From an uncultured Ruminococcus sp. (GTDB lineage: Bacteria > Bacillota > Clostridia > Oscillospirales > Ruminococcaceae), in contig CAMWXM010000058.1 of the NCBI GenBank assembly GCA_947178195.1, positions 1 through 13,562 of the forward strand: a stretch of DNA of 13,562 nucleotides. Direction: 5' to 3'. Position numbers and translations under genes: made by a program. Positions 1 through 6,998 of this stretch are shown here, in pieces (positions within the stretch are counted from its first letter, which is position 1; every line of letters starts with the position of its first letter). The notes below the pieces were generated by a model that was not told the origin of the DNA, ran no database searches, and saw only the letters and a list, made by a program, of their open reading frames with translations.

Positions 1-39
1 AAATATAACTGTGCAGAGTAAAATTATCGGAGGAAGCTT

Positions 40-426
40 TTGGAAAGAGAATATTTAAAAAAAGAGTTAAAATTTATTTTTCTCAGATCGCTGTTTCTTA
101 ACATAGCGGCTTATCTGATATCGGTTATTTTTATCGGTTTCACTCTGCCGATAGCTGCCGGACTCCTTATTGGAACTTTCGGTATGCTTTTAAATCTTTT
201 TCTTCTTAACAAGTCGATATACAATATCGTCAAAAGAGGAGGGAATAAAAGCGGCGGAAAAATGTTTGCTGGGTATATTATCCGCATGAGCATAGCATCA
301 ATTATTATTGCTTCTTCTATGCTATGGAATATTCCTTGCATGATCGGTGCGGTTATTCCTTACTTTTACCCGAAACTTGTTTACGGAAGAAAAATTATTT
401 TGAGGAAGGAGGAAAAAACTGAATGA
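40..426 (+). CDS. atpI: ATP synthase subunit I-like membrane protein
   Basis: Small membrane protein of 128 residues at the head of the F-ATPase operon. Four hydrophobic segments are visible at about residues 14-34, 36-56, 75-95 and 98-115, with a basic loop (KRGGNKSGGK) between the second and third. This matches the ATP synthase I chain family, proposed to help assemble the c-ring or supply an ion near Fo. The start is TTG at 40, chosen because GGAGGA at 29-34 lies 5 nt upstream and no ATG fits. The stop overlaps the atpB start (ATGA, 423-426), so the two are probably translationally coupled. Family assignment rests on topology and position more than on sequence motifs, because this family is poorly conserved. 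The operon promoter must lie upstream of the window. Confidence 0.75.
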   Translation: MEREYLKKELKFIFLRSLFLNIAAYLISVIFIGFTLPIAAGLLIGTFGMLLNLFLLNKSIYNIVKRGGNKSGGKMFAGYIIRMSIASIIIASSMLWNIPCMIGAVIPYFYPKLVYGRKIILRKEEKTE

Positions 427-1154
427 AAGTGCCTGAATGTTTAAAGGGTGTTACAGGCGTTGATATTCAAGGTCCTGGAGTCGCTTACAGCTTTGATGTT
501 TTTGGGATTACTATTAATATCACGGAAACTGTAATTATAAGCGCAGTTATAGTTATCGCTCTTACAGCTCTGGTTTTATTTCTGACTCATGACATGAAAA
601 AAAATCCGGAGAAAAAAAGACAGGTAATTGCCGAATGGGCGGTTCAGACGGTTGACAATCTGATCGACAACACTATGGGAAAAGGCTATGAGCGAATGGC
701 TCCTTATATTGCCGCACTGTTTGCGTCGTCTATTTTCGGAAGCCTTGTAAGCCTTATCGGGCTCAGGTCGACTACGGCTGATTACAGCACGACTCTTACA
801 TGGGCTCTTATGAGCTTTGTAATGATCGAATACGCTAAAATCAAAGCCGACGGTATCGGCGGTTACTTAAAGAGTTTTATCAATCCGCTTAATCTTATAA
901 GCGAGGTTTCAACGCCTGTTTCAATGTCTTTCCGTCACTTCGGAAACGTAGCCGGCGGTATGATAATCTCGACCCTTCTTTATTTTGCACTGACAGGTCT
1001 TTCAACGGCAATTGGATTGGCAGTACCGATATTTACCATAGGTATTCCTGCTGTATTGTCGCTTTATTTCGATCTGTTCTCAGGATTTATGCAGGCATTT
1101 ATTTTTATTAATCTTACGATGATTTACATTTCAACTGCTAAATCGGAAGATTAG
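423..1154 (+). CDS. atpB: F1Fo ATP synthase subunit a
   Basis: Stator channel subunit of Fo, 243 residues, multi-pass membrane protein. It forms the ion half-channels next to the c-ring. The essential arginine is seen in SFRHFGNVAGG as R171, with N175 following. The block NPLNLISEVSTPVSMSF (154-170) and the last-helix motif GFMQAFIFINL (221-231, Q224) match the family signature. The usual motif reads SLRLFGN, so the FRHFGN variant is slightly unusual. The ribosome site AAGGAGG (406-412) lies inside the end of the upstream gene and the start overlaps that gene's stop by 4 nt. The protein is at the short end of the family, with a compact N-terminus and no signal peptide. Ion specificity cannot be read from this subunit alone. 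Confidence 0.97.
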   Translation: MKVPECLKGVTGVDIQGPGVAYSFDVFGITINITETVIISAVIVIALTALVLFLTHDMKKNPEKKRQVIAEWAVQTVDNLIDNTMGKGYERMAPYIAALFASSIFGSLVSLIGLRSTTADYSTTLTWALMSFVMIEYAKIKADGIGGYLKSFINPLNLISEVSTPVSMSFRHFGNVAGGMIISTLLYFALTGLSTAIGLAVPIFTIGIPAVLSLYFDLFSGFMQAFIFINLTMIYISTAKSED

Positions 1155-1155
1155 A

Positions 1156-1200
1156 AATTTGTTTTATCAGGGTATTTATTACTCACTGATTTGGCAAATT
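1156..1200 (+). other. Possible stem-loop in the atpB-atpE gap
   Basis: The 114-nt gap between atpB and atpE is the longest in the operon. AATTTG (1156-1161) can pair with CAAATT (1195-1200), and ATCAG (1166-1170) with CTGAT (1186-1190), giving a two-part stem with a 4x4 internal loop. No T-tract follows, so it is not a terminator. It may influence mRNA processing or the high expression that c-subunit genes need. The pairing is AT-rich and could be chance. Confidence 0.35.
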
Positions 1201-1268
1201 CTGACCTCAGCCCCGGAGAGGTGAAAATTAACATTTAAAAATTTACCGGTGGAGAAATGGAGTTTATA

Positions 1269-1553
1269 ATGATGATGGATATGTCAAGTTTAGAAATGTT
1301 TTGCAAGGCACTTATTCTTATGGGTTCAGCCATTGGCGCAGGTCTTGCAATGATCGCTGGTATCGGTCCTGGTATCGGTGAAGGTTACGCAGTAGGTAAA
1401 GCCTGTGAAGCTATCGGCAGACAGCCTGAAAGCTCAGGCGCAGTTACAAGAACAATGTTTATCGGTTGTGCGGTTGCGGAATCAACGGGTATTTACGCAT
1501 TCGTAGTTGCTCTTATTATAATGTTCATCAATCCGTTTATCGGCAGCCTTTAA
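1269..1553 (+). CDS. atpE: F1Fo ATP synthase subunit c (two-carboxylate, probable Na+ rotor)
   Basis: Rotor subunit, a two-helix hairpin that forms the membrane c-ring. Start 1269 gives 94 residues. It was chosen because GGAG at 1259-1262 is 6 nt upstream, whereas the in-frame ATG at 1257 has its ribosome site only 2 nt away; starts at 1272 and 1275 are also possible. Helix 1 carries the glycine-rich run GAGLAMIAGIGPGIGEGYA, followed by the polar loop GRQPE. Helix 2 carries AVAESTGIY. The ion-site glutamate is E71 (codon 1479-1481), followed by S72, T73 and Y76. The helix 1 site position is E38 (codon 1380-1382) rather than the Gln of classical Na+ rotors. This E/E plus ST..Y pattern matches the two-carboxylate Na+ c-ring described in Fusobacterium nucleatum. 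Tandem stops TAA TAG end the gene. Confidence 0.96.
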   Translation: MMMDMSSLEMFCKALILMGSAIGAGLAMIAGIGPGIGEGYAVGKACEAIGRQPESSGAVTRTMFIGCAVAESTGIYAFVVALIIMFINPFIGSL

Positions 1554-1595
1554 TAGATCAGCTTAAAAAATAAAATTGAAGCCGGAGGAATATAA

Positions 1596-2096
1596 ATGAA
1601 TTTATCCTTTTTATCCATTGACGTCGGCACTATTATTTTTACGCTTTGTAATCTGCTGATTTTATTTTGGGTGTTCAAGCATTTTCTCTTCGGAAGAGTA
1701 CATAAAATTTTAGACGAACGCCAAAACGATGTTTCAGAAACATATAAAAAAGCCGATGACGCCCTCGAGCATGCGAAAAGTCTTGAGACCGAATATACCG
1801 GGCTTATGGAAAACGCTAAAGAGGAGTCGGCTGAAATGATTAAAGCTGCTTCCAAAAAAGCACAGCAGCGTTCAGACGAGATCATATCCGAAGCGAAAAG
1901 CGAAGCGTCGGCAATTCTTGCAAAGGCCGATGAAGATGTTGAAAGAGAAAAGAAACGTGCTCAGAACGAGCTTCGGGGAGAAATTTCCGAACTTGCCGTT
2001 CTGGTTGCGCAAAAGGTTGTTGAGAAGGAAATCAACGAGGCCGATCACGATAGATTTATCAATGATTTTATTGAAAATGTAGGTGATTTGAAATGA
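1596..2096 (+). CDS. atpF: F1Fo ATP synthase subunit b
   Basis: Peripheral stalk subunit, 166 residues, a usual length. One N-terminal membrane helix at about residues 11-33 (TIIFTLCNLLILFWVFKHFLF) is followed by a long charged, Ala/Glu/Lys-rich helix suited to the dimeric right-handed coiled coil that joins Fo to F1. The family hallmark near the membrane, GRVHKILDERQNDV (about 33-46), is present. Only one b-type gene is present, so a b2 homodimer is expected rather than b/b'. GGAGG at 1584-1588 gives a clear ribosome site for ATG 1596. The stop overlaps the atpH start by 4 nt (ATGA, 2093-2096). Confidence 0.96.
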   Translation: MNLSFLSIDVGTIIFTLCNLLILFWVFKHFLFGRVHKILDERQNDVSETYKKADDALEHAKSLETEYTGLMENAKEESAEMIKAASKKAQQRSDEIISEAKSEASAILAKADEDVEREKKRAQNELRGEISELAVLVAQKVVEKEINEADHDRFINDFIENVGDLK

Positions 2097-2623
2097 CGGG
2101 CGATATAGGAAAATTGTATGCACAGGCTCTTTTTGAATTAAGCCTTGAAGCAGACAACGTTGAAGAGGTTTATAAGGACGTTAACCAGTGCAGAAAAATT
2201 TTCGACGGAAATCCTGATCTGGTACGTCTTCTTAATTCTCCCGTAATTCTTCGTGAAGAAAAACAGGAGGTTATAGACAGGATATTCGGAAAAGAAGGAA
2301 CTGTCCATGATTTTATCTGCCTTGTGACCGACAAGAACCGTATTGCTTATTTCGGAAAAATGACCGACGAGTTTAACGCTCATTACAACAAGCATAATAA
2401 TATCGTTGAAATGACAGCCGTTACATGCGTCGCTTTAAAACCTGAAACCAAACAAAAGCTTTTGAAGAAGCTTGAGGAAAAATCCGGAAAAACCGTTAAG
2501 CTTAAAGAGGAGATAGACCCGTCTATTCTGGGAGGCATTATTCTCAGAATGGGTAATTCTCAGATAGACAACAGCGTTAGGGGAAGGCTTGAGGCTGTTG
2601 CCGCACAGCTTAAAATACAATAA
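2093..2623 (+). CDS. atpH: F1Fo ATP synthase subunit delta
   Basis: Peripheral stalk cap of 176 residues that ties subunit b to the top of the alpha/beta hexamer. The N-terminal helical domain (about 1-105) starts with IGKLYAQALFELSLEA, the typical family opening. The C-terminal signature DPSILGGIILRMGNSQIDNS at about 142-161, followed by VRGRLE, matches the delta/OSCP family. AGGTGAT at 2081-2087, inside the end of atpF, provides the ribosome site. The 4-nt overlap with atpF suggests coupled translation, which would help match delta to b. Soluble and cytoplasmic-facing; no unusual features seen. Confidence 0.96.
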   Translation: MTGDIGKLYAQALFELSLEADNVEEVYKDVNQCRKIFDGNPDLVRLLNSPVILREEKQEVIDRIFGKEGTVHDFICLVTDKNRIAYFGKMTDEFNAHYNKHNNIVEMTAVTCVALKPETKQKLLKKLEEKSGKTVKLKEEIDPSILGGIILRMGNSQIDNSVRGRLEAVAAQLKIQ

Positions 2624-2642
2624 TTAGAATGAAGGTGTATTA

Positions 2643-4157
2643 ATGAATTTACGCCCGGACGAAATAACTGGTATAATTAAAGAACAAATTAAAAATTACA
2701 GTTCTAAGCTTGAACTTAAAGACGTGGGCACTGTTGTTACTGTCGGAGACGGTATCGCAACAGTTCACGGTCTTGAAAACTGTATGTCGGGTGAACTTCT
2801 TGAATTTGAAGGCGGAGTTTACGGCATGGCGCTGAACCTGGAACAGGATTTTGTCGGCGCAGTTATGCTGGGTTCTGACGCTGCCATCAAGGAAGGCGAT
2901 CCCGTAAAGCGGACAAATAAAATTGTGTCCGTACCCGTTGGCGAAGAGCTTCTTGGAAGAGTTGTAAACGCTCTTGGTCAGCCTATCGATGGAAAAGGCG
3001 CTATCATTACCGATAAAACCGAACCTATTGAAAAGATAGCTCCCGGTATTATCACAAGAAAATCGGTGCATAAGCCGCTTCAGACCGGTATCAAGGCTAT
3101 CGACTCTATGATACCTATCGGACGTGGACAGCGTGAGCTTATTATCGGCGACAGACAAACAGGTAAAACGGCTATCGCTTTGGATACTATTATCAATCAG
3201 AAGGATCAGGACGTTATCTGTATTTATGTTGCTATCGGACAAAAACGTTCTACTGTTGCAAACGTAGTTGAAACTCTGGAAAAAGCAGGGGCTATGAGAT
3301 ATACTATTGTTGTGTCTGCAAGCGCTTCTGAGCTTGCTCCGCTTCAGTATATCGCTCCTTATTCGGGATGCGCTATGGGTGAATACTTCTTAAATCAGGG
3401 TAAGGATGTTCTCTGTATTTACGACGATCTTTCAAAGCATGCGGTAGCATACCGTGCATTATCACTGCTTCTTAAAAGACCGCCGGGACGTGAGGCTTAC
3501 CCCGGAGATGTATTCTATCTCCACTCGAGACTTCTTGAAAGAGCATGCTCTCTCAATGAAAACTACGGCGGCGGAAGCCTTACCGCTCTCCCAATCATCG
3601 AGACCCAGGCAGGCGACGTTTCCGCATATATCCCAACTAATGTAATTTCAATTACAGATGGTCAGATATTCCTTGAAACAGACCTGTTCAATTCAGGCGT
3701 AAGACCTGCGGTAAACCCTGGTATTTCGGTTTCCCGTGTAGGAAGCGCTGCGCAGATAAAGGCAATGAAAAAGGTTTCTTCATCTCTGAAGCTGACCTAT
3801 TCTCAGTATCGTGAATTGCAGTCGTTCTCACAGTTCGGCTCTGACCTTGATGAAGATACCAAATCAAGACTTGCTTTGGGTGAGCGAGTTGTTGCAGTTT
3901 TAAAACAGAACAGAAACTCACCACTTACCGTTGAGCATCAGGTTATTATAATTTTTGCGGTAGTCAACGATTATCTTAAAAATATTCCTGTAGAACTTGT
4001 TTCTGATTTTGAAAAGGAACTTTTTGAGCATATCGACGATTCACATCCTGATATTATAAAATCTATATCCGAAACCAAGGATATGACTGATGACAACTCA
4101 AAGCGGTTAAGAGAAGTCCTTGACGCTTTTACTGCTAAATATATGTCAGATAAATAA
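2643..4157 (+). CDS. atpA: F1Fo ATP synthase subunit alpha
   Basis: Non-catalytic nucleotide-binding subunit of the F1 hexamer, 504 residues, full length. The N-terminal beta-barrel covers about residues 25-93. The Walker A loop GDRQTGKT is at 169-176 with K175. The Walker B strand DVLCIYDDLSKHA is at about 255-267. GREAYPGDVFYLHSRLLERA follows at 282-301. The arginine finger that reaches into the beta active site is R365 in SVSRVG. The C-terminal helical domain runs from about 375 to the end. AAGGTG at 2632-2637 is the ribosome site, 5 nt before ATG. The gene lies 19 nt after atpH, consistent with one transcript. All key residues appear intact. Confidence 0.98.
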   Translation: MNLRPDEITGIIKEQIKNYSSKLELKDVGTVVTVGDGIATVHGLENCMSGELLEFEGGVYGMALNLEQDFVGAVMLGSDAAIKEGDPVKRTNKIVSVPVGEELLGRVVNALGQPIDGKGAIITDKTEPIEKIAPGIITRKSVHKPLQTGIKAIDSMIPIGRGQRELIIGDRQTGKTAIALDTIINQKDQDVICIYVAIGQKRSTVANVVETLEKAGAMRYTIVVSASASELAPLQYIAPYSGCAMGEYFLNQGKDVLCIYDDLSKHAVAYRALSLLLKRPPGREAYPGDVFYLHSRLLERACSLNENYGGGSLTALPIIETQAGDVSAYIPTNVISITDGQIFLETDLFNSGVRPAVNPGISVSRVGSAAQIKAMKKVSSSLKLTYSQYRELQSFSQFGSDLDEDTKSRLALGERVVAVLKQNRNSPLTVEHQVIIIFAVVNDYLKNIPVELVSDFEKELFEHIDDSHPDIIKSISETKDMTDDNSKRLREVLDAFTAKYMSDK

Positions 4158-4173
4158 AAAACAAATACGGCGA

Positions 4174-4194
4174 GCCGTCATAAATTAAGACGGT
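4174..4194 (+). other. Inter-gene hairpin between atpA and atpG
   Basis: GCCGTC (4174-4179) pairs with GACGGT (4189-4194) around a 9-nt loop, ATAAATTAA. It ends 7 nt before the GGAG ribosome site of atpG (4202-4205). No T-tract follows, so termination is unlikely. A role in mRNA processing, stability or setting the lower output needed for the single-copy gamma subunit is plausible but inferred. Confidence 0.5.
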
Positions 4195-4212
4195 TGTGAA
4201 TGGAGAATATTT

Positions 4213-5076
4213 ATGGCTTCATCAAATATGAAGGATATAAAACGCCGCATAAAAAGTGTTGAAAGCACTAAACAGATCACCAATGCTATGCAGCTTGTTG
4301 CTTCGTCAAAGCTGAGAAAGGCTAAAGAAAAAGCAGACAGCTCTAAGCCGTTTTTTAACGCTATGTATGACACGATGTGCGAAATCGTAAGAGAGGACGC
4401 AACATTTACATCGATTTATACTCGTAAAAGAAAAGCAAACGTTACACTTATGGTCGTTATTTCTGGCGACAGAGGACTTGCAGGCGGCTTTAACGCAAAT
4501 GTGCTGAAGCTGGCACAGCAGAGGTATAACGAAATTGCAAAAGACGGCCATGAAGCTGTTGTTCTGCCGATAGGAAAAAAGGCTGTAGAATATTTTGAAA
4601 AGAGAAATTTCAAAATTATGACACGCTATGAAAATATCGGGGAAAGCATTTCAGTTTACGGCGCAATGAGTATTGCAGATAAAATTATAGACGTTTATAA
4701 TAAGGACAAAATAGATAAGGTCGAATTGTTCTATACAGACTGTATTTCTCCTCTTGTTCAGGAAGAAAAGCATATGGCGCTTATCCCTGTGAATATCGAA
4801 ACGGATAAGACAAATATCAGTCTGACAAATTATGAACCGTCGCCGGAATCAGTCTTTGACTCGCTTATTCCGAGATATATAGCCGGTGTTCTGTTTGGAG
4901 CGATTGTAAATTCATTTGCGGCTGAACAGGCGGCAAGACGTACAGCTATGGAAAATGCAACTGATAACGCAAACGAAATGATCAGTAATCTTTCCCTTGT
5001 TTATAACAGAGCTCGTCAGGCTGCTATCACTCAGGAAATCACTGAAATTGTAAGCGGTGCAAATGCACAGGAATAA
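4213..5076 (+). CDS. atpG: F1Fo ATP synthase subunit gamma
   Basis: Central rotor shaft of F1, 287 residues. The N-terminal helix has the conserved string MKDIKRRIKSVESTKQITNA (6-25) followed by MQLVASSKLRKA, which forms part of the coiled coil inside the hexamer. ISGDRGLAGGFNANV (about 83-97) begins the Rossmann-like domain. The C-terminal helix ends with the family signature ARQAAITQEITEIVSGA. The ribosome site GGAG (4202-4205) is 7 nt before ATG 4213. A hairpin precedes it and a weak terminator-like hairpin follows, so this gene sits between possible post-transcriptional control points. Length is typical and no chloroplast-type regulatory insert is present. Confidence 0.97.
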   Translation: MASSNMKDIKRRIKSVESTKQITNAMQLVASSKLRKAKEKADSSKPFFNAMYDTMCEIVREDATFTSIYTRKRKANVTLMVVISGDRGLAGGFNANVLKLAQQRYNEIAKDGHEAVVLPIGKKAVEYFEKRNFKIMTRYENIGESISVYGAMSIADKIIDVYNKDKIDKVELFYTDCISPLVQEEKHMALIPVNIETDKTNISLTNYEPSPESVFDSLIPRYIAGVLFGAIVNSFAAEQAARRTAMENATDNANEMISNLSLVYNRARQAAITQEITEIVSGANAQE

Positions 5077-5091
5077 GTGCAAATATCAAAT

Positions 5092-5110
5092 GCGGTTTAA
5101 ATCGCTTTTT
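5092..5110 (+). terminator. Weak terminator-like hairpin between atpG and atpD
   Basis: GCGGT (5092-5096) can pair with ATCGC (5101-5105, one G-T wobble) around a TTAA loop, followed directly by TTTTT at 5106-5110. The stem is only 5 bp, too weak for full termination inside an essential operon. It may act as a pause or partial attenuator, or may be chance. GGAGGA for atpD begins 5 nt later. Confidence 0.3.
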
Positions 5111-5124
5111 ATACGGAGGAAATT

Positions 5125-6519
5125 ATGCAGAATACCGGAAAAATAGTACAGATTATCGGTGCGGTAGTTGATATACAATTTTCCAAGGATTGCCTTCCGA
5201 ACCTGCTGAACGCTATCGAGGTTGACAATCAGGGAAAAAAACTGGTGCTTGAGGTCGCACAGCATATCGGAGACGATATAGTAAGATGTATAGCTATGAG
5301 CAGTACTGACGGACTGGTAAGAGGTATGCAGGCAATAGATACCGGTTCACCGATAAAAGTACCGGTTGGAAAAGAAACATTGGGCAGAATTTTTAATCTG
5401 CTGGGAGAACCGGTTGACGAAGGTGAACCGGTTGAAACCAAAGAAAAATGGAGTATCCACAGAGATGCTCCAAGCTATGAAGAACAAACGGCTTCAAGCG
5501 AGGTTCTTGAAACCGGCATCAAGGTAATCGACCTTATCGCTCCTTACTTAAAGGGTGGTAAAATCGGTCTTTTCGGAGGCGCCGGCGTAGGTAAAACAGT
5601 ACTTATTCAGGAACTTATAAATAACGTTGCAAACCAGCACGGCGGTATTTCCGTTTTCACAGGTGTTGGTGAGCGTACAAGAGAAGGTAACGACCTTTAT
5701 AATGAAATGACAGAAAGCGGAGTTATAGATAAGACCGTTTTGGTTTACGGTCAGATGAACGAACCGCCGGGAGCAAGAATGAGAGTTGGTCTTTCGGGAC
5801 TTACTATGGCTGAATACTTCCGTGATGTTGAAAATCAGGACGTACTTCTGTTTATTGATAACATTTTCCGTTTCACTCAGGCAGGCTCTGAGGTTTCGGC
5901 TTTGCTGGGACGTATGCCTTCAGCCGTTGGCTATCAGCCGACTCTGGCAACGGAAATGGGCGCTTTACAGGAACGTATCACATCTACAAATAAGGGCTCT
6001 ATCACATCGGTACAGGCAGTATACGTGCCTGCCGACGACCTTACCGACCCTGCTCCGGCAACCACCTTCGCCCATCTGGACGCAACAACAGTTCTTTCAA
6101 GACAGATATCATCTTTGGGTATCTATCCGGCTGTTGACCCTCTTGAAAGTAACTCAAGAATCCTGACTCCTGAAATTGTTGGACATGAACATTATGAGGT
6201 TGCAAGATCGGTTCAGACAATTCTTCAGAGATATACTGAGCTTCAGGATATTATTGCCATTATGGGTATGGACGAACTGTCTGACGAAGATAAGCTTACC
6301 GTAAACAGAGCAAGAAAAATTCAGAGATTCTTGTCTCAGCCGTTTACTGTTGCCGAACAGTTTACAGGTATGAAGGGTAAGTATGTGCCGATCAAGGAAA
6401 CGATCAGAGGATTTAAAGAAATCATCGAGGGTAAACACGACGATTTGCCTGAATCTGCATTCTTGTTTGTTGGTACTATCGAAGAGGCAGTTGAAAAAGC
6501 TAAAAAGGGTGATAACTGA
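5125..6519 (+). CDS. atpD: F1Fo ATP synthase subunit beta
   Basis: Catalytic subunit, 464 residues, full length. Motifs in order: N-terminal barrel (about 1-80), Walker A GGAGVGKT at 151-158 with K157, GERTREGND at 182-190 with the catalytic glutamate E183, VLVYGQMNEPPGAR at 205-218, Walker B LLFIDNIFRFTQAGSE at 241-256, and the torque-loop motif DELSDED at 383-389 (usual form DELSEED). GGAGGA at 5115-5120 is the ribosome site. The stop overlaps the atpC start by one base (TGATG, 6517-6521), implying coupled translation of beta and epsilon. No missing key residue was seen. Confidence 0.98.
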   Translation: MQNTGKIVQIIGAVVDIQFSKDCLPNLLNAIEVDNQGKKLVLEVAQHIGDDIVRCIAMSSTDGLVRGMQAIDTGSPIKVPVGKETLGRIFNLLGEPVDEGEPVETKEKWSIHRDAPSYEEQTASSEVLETGIKVIDLIAPYLKGGKIGLFGGAGVGKTVLIQELINNVANQHGGISVFTGVGERTREGNDLYNEMTESGVIDKTVLVYGQMNEPPGARMRVGLSGLTMAEYFRDVENQDVLLFIDNIFRFTQAGSEVSALLGRMPSAVGYQPTLATEMGALQERITSTNKGSITSVQAVYVPADDLTDPAPATTFAHLDATTVLSRQISSLGIYPAVDPLESNSRILTPEIVGHEHYEVARSVQTILQRYTELQDIIAIMGMDELSDEDKLTVNRARKIQRFLSQPFTVAEQFTGMKGKYVPIKETIRGFKEIIEGKHDDLPESAFLFVGTIEEAVEKAKKGDN

Positions 6520-6920
6520 TGAGATCATATAAACTGAAAATTATTACCCCTGAGAAAATATTTTTTGATGGTGAAACAGAACAAATTATTGTCCGCACTA
6601 CTGAGGGTGATATAGGTGTTCTGGCTGGCCACGAAAATTATGTCTCAGATCTTCCTGCGGGTCCGTTTCGGGTAAGACTGGACGGACAACTTAAAACTGC
6701 GGCTATATCAGGAGGAGTTTTAAAGGTTTCAAAGGAAGCAACAACTATTCTTGCAATGGCGGCAGAATGGGCGGACGAAATTGACCTTGAATGGGCAAAA
6801 CGTTCACAGGCAGACGCTGAAAAAAGACTTAAAGAAACAAAGAGCGATTTTGAACATCGCCTTGCGGAATTAAAGCTTAAACGTGCTCTTAACAGAATCA
6901 GCGTTTCTTCTAAAAATTAA
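6519..6920 (+). CDS. atpC: F1Fo ATP synthase subunit epsilon
   Basis: Rotor-foot and inhibitory subunit, 133 residues. The N-terminal beta-sandwich covers about 1-84 (opening KLKIITPEKIFFDGE, then TTEGDIGVLAGHENYVSDLP). Two C-terminal helices span 88-129 (AEKRL, LAELKLKRALNRISV). In Bacillus-type epsilon the second domain binds ATP through I(L)DxxRA plus later arginines. Here the motif reads IDLEWA at 88-93, so Trp92 replaces the Arg, while E83, D89, R122 and R126 are kept. ATP sensing may therefore be altered. The gene is the last of the operon and is followed 5 nt later by a strong terminator. Confidence 0.96.
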   Translation: MRSYKLKIITPEKIFFDGETEQIIVRTTEGDIGVLAGHENYVSDLPAGPFRVRLDGQLKTAAISGGVLKVSKEATTILAMAAEWADEIDLEWAKRSQADAEKRLKETKSDFEHRLAELKLKRALNRISVSSKN

Positions 6921-6925
6921 AATTT

Positions 6926-6960
6926 CAGCGGATTATTTTTGTAATCCGCTGTTTTATTTA
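6926..6960 (+). terminator. Intrinsic terminator of the atp operon
   Basis: A perfect 10-bp stem, CAGCGGATTA (6926-6935) with TAATCCGCTG (6942-6951), loop TTTTTG, followed by a T-rich tail (TTTTATTTA). It starts 5 nt after the atpC stop and marks the end of the operon. Confidence 0.93.
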
Positions 6961-6998
6961 ATCTGATATTTTGCAAGAGATTTTATGGGAGGAATATA

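Noticed and set aside
1221..1238. Mini-ORF GTG-AAA-ATT-AAC-ATT-TAA before atpE as a leader peptide
   Set aside because: Its ribosome site would be too close, and five codons with no regulatory codon pattern give no support.
2649..3242. Open frame of 197 codons on the minus strand inside atpA
   Set aside because: It lies entirely antisense to a highly conserved gene, has no ribosome site, and its protein is low in recognisable features; a shadow of atpA codon use.
5786..6166. Open frame of 126 codons on the plus strand inside atpD
   Set aside because: Out of frame with the conserved beta subunit across its catalytic region; no independent support.
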